Origin: an uncultured Halieaceae bacterium
GTDB taxonomy: Bacteria > Pseudomonadota > Gammaproteobacteria > Pseudomonadales > Halieaceae
DNA: 64,000 bases
NCBI GenBank assembly: GCA_938074045.1
Contig: CALJGI010000021.1
Coordinates: forward strand, 62,001 to 126,000
Direction: 5' to 3'
Part shown: positions 63,158 to 64,000 of the stretch, piece by piece
Layout of the letters: each line of letters begins with the position of its first letter
How positions within the stretch are numbered: position 1 is the stretch's first letter
Made by a program: the position numbers and the translations under genes
The notes under the pieces: model-generated
The model's input: only the letters and a program-made list of their open reading frames with translations
Databases searched by the model: none
What the model was told of the DNA's origin: nothing

Positions 63158-64000
63158 GCGGTCAATACCTTTCACGCCAGTTACATAAATGGCTTTCGGT
63201 TATCATCGGCATACAGGCCGTGATCTGGTGTGTTTCCGGTTTCTACATGGTGGTGGTGGATATCGACTTTATCCACGGCGACAGCCTGGTTAAAAATACC
63301 AAACAGGGCTACTCTGCCTCCGTCGCTCCATTATTTAAACCAAACCTCAGCGAAAAGATAAACTCTATCAGCCTGCGGGAATCGATGGGCTCGCTGTTCT
63401 ATCTCGAACGCGGTCCTGAGCATCAACAACGACGCGACGCCTATACCGGCGAAGTTTCAGCGCCGCTTACAGAATCAGAGATTCGGGTTCTGGCTCGCCA
63501 TTTTTACGCCGGTGACGGGGATATAAAAAACGCCTTCGTGATCACAGAAAACCCTCCGGTGGAGGTGTCGTGGATACCGCTGCCGGTATGGCGAGTCAAC
63601 TTTGAAGATCAACTCGCCACCAGTTTTTATCTGGATCCAATAAGCGGCAAACTGATCAGCCGACGGCATGACTACTGGCGCCTGTTTGATATTTTCTGGA
63701 TGCTGCATATCATGGATTACGAGTACCGCAGCGATGCGCAGAACTTACTGCTGACTGTAGCCACTGGCGTCGGTCTACTGGCTGCAAGCACCGGACTATG
63801 GTTATTATTTTACCGGCTGGCTCACACGCTTCTGACCAAAAAGTGCAGCCTACCCGCCCGTAATATCGAATCCATCAGTCGCTTTCTTCACAAGTGGGTC
63901 AGCGTAGTTGTGGGCCTGCAGTTTCTGATATGGCTGGGCAGCGGGCTGGGGATGAACATGATCGATTTTGATGCCGCTGCAGGAAGACTGACAAAAATCC
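63154..64000 (+). CDS. PepSY-associated transmembrane protein, cut by window edge
   Basis: The first 282 codons of a membrane protein starting at a TTG (TTGAGC). SGQYLSRQLHKWLSVIIGIQ, then AVIWCVSGFYMVVVDIDFIH, is the typical first helix of PepSY/iron-uptake-type membrane proteins; LPVWRVNFEDQLATSFYLDP and SGKLISRRHDYWRLFDIFWM are PepSY-like, followed by helices near residues 203-224 and 252-270. Such proteins often accompany TonB receptors or copper genes and may reduce or handle metal complexes. The C-terminus lies outside the window. Confidence 0.85.
   Translation, partial: MSGQYLSRQLHKWLSVIIGIQAVIWCVSGFYMVVVDIDFIHGDSLVKNTKQGYSASVAPLFKPNLSEKINSISLRESMGSLFYLERGPEHQQRRDAYTGEVSAPLTESEIRVLARHFYAGDGDIKNAFVITENPPVEVSWIPLPVWRVNFEDQLATSFYLDPISGKLISRRHDYWRLFDIFWMLHIMDYEYRSDAQNLLLTVATGVGLLAASTGLWLLFYRLAHTLLTKKCSLPARNIESISRFLHKWVSVVVGLQFLIWLGSGLGMNMIDFDAAAGRLTKI

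Noticed and set aside
63475-63708. Minus-strand frame of 77 codons
   Set aside because: Antisense to the PepSY protein, whose plus-strand frame is continuous and family-like.

Overview
The window looks like chromosomal DNA of a free-living, probably marine gammaproteobacterium, perhaps of the Cellvibrionales type (Halieaceae or Spongiibacteraceae). This is inferred from gene content and order only: miaB-phoH-ybeY-corC-lnt, leuS-lptE-holA, cmoA-cmoB, a MipA/OmpV plus RstA/RstB-type module, TonB-dependent uptake beside clustered acyl-CoA dehydrogenases, and a LapA-type adhesin locus. I saw no tRNA, rRNA, CRISPR array, phage or insertion sequence.

Left part (1-12.7 kb). The 5' part of a UbiB/ABC1 kinase gene runs off the left edge, followed by a MAPEG membrane protein. 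Then ten minus-strand genes run almost head to tail from 12660 down to 1088: acyl-CoA dehydrogenase, GST, two more acyl-CoA dehydrogenases, GST, a DxD glycosyltransferase-like protein, a TonB-dependent receptor, a BtrH-like protein, a class III aminotransferase and an agmatinase-family ureohydrolase. They resemble an uptake and catabolic operon for a compound with an acyl (or ring/side-chain) part and an amine or guanidine part. The substrate is unknown.

Middle part (12.7-21.3 kb). A short serine-hydrolase-like remnant, a large class III cyclase-like protein, a beta-propeller lipoprotein, and the module mipA - DUF3019 - response regulator - histidine kinase. A near-consensus RstA box lies upstream of mipA and a perfect 16-bp palindrome just before the response regulator gene.

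Biofilm locus (21.3-39 kb). This is the most striking region: a complete LapA-type adhesin retention system. It encodes a TolC outer-membrane channel fused to an OmpA peptidoglycan-binding domain, the periplasmic protease LapG, the c-di-GMP receptor LapD, a small accessory protein, a 2627-residue adhesin, a LuxR-type regulator with an atypical receiver, and the type I secretion adaptor and ABC exporter. The adhesin has two candidate LapG sites, about 20 tandem Ig/cadherin-like repeats and a type I secretion tail. A perfect CRP-type palindrome and phased A-tracts lie in the adhesin upstream region, and a strong terminator follows the gene. The expected model is that LapD with c-di-GMP sequesters LapG so the adhesin stays in the outer-membrane channel; when c-di-GMP falls, LapG cuts the retention module and the cell detaches.

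Right part (39-64 kb). Mostly housekeeping: an alpha/beta hydrolase, cmoA-cmoB, uup, a Lon protease, a type Ic aspartate aminotransferase, a DUF1820 gene, miaB, phoH, ybeY, corC, lnt, an ECF sigma/anti-sigma operon inserted before leuS, then leuS, lptE and holA. The last 4 kb are eroding: a DUF2461 fragment after an AIM24-family gene, and a copper-resistance remnant in which a deleted copA is joined to the last codons of copB, followed by a PepSY membrane protein cut by the right edge.
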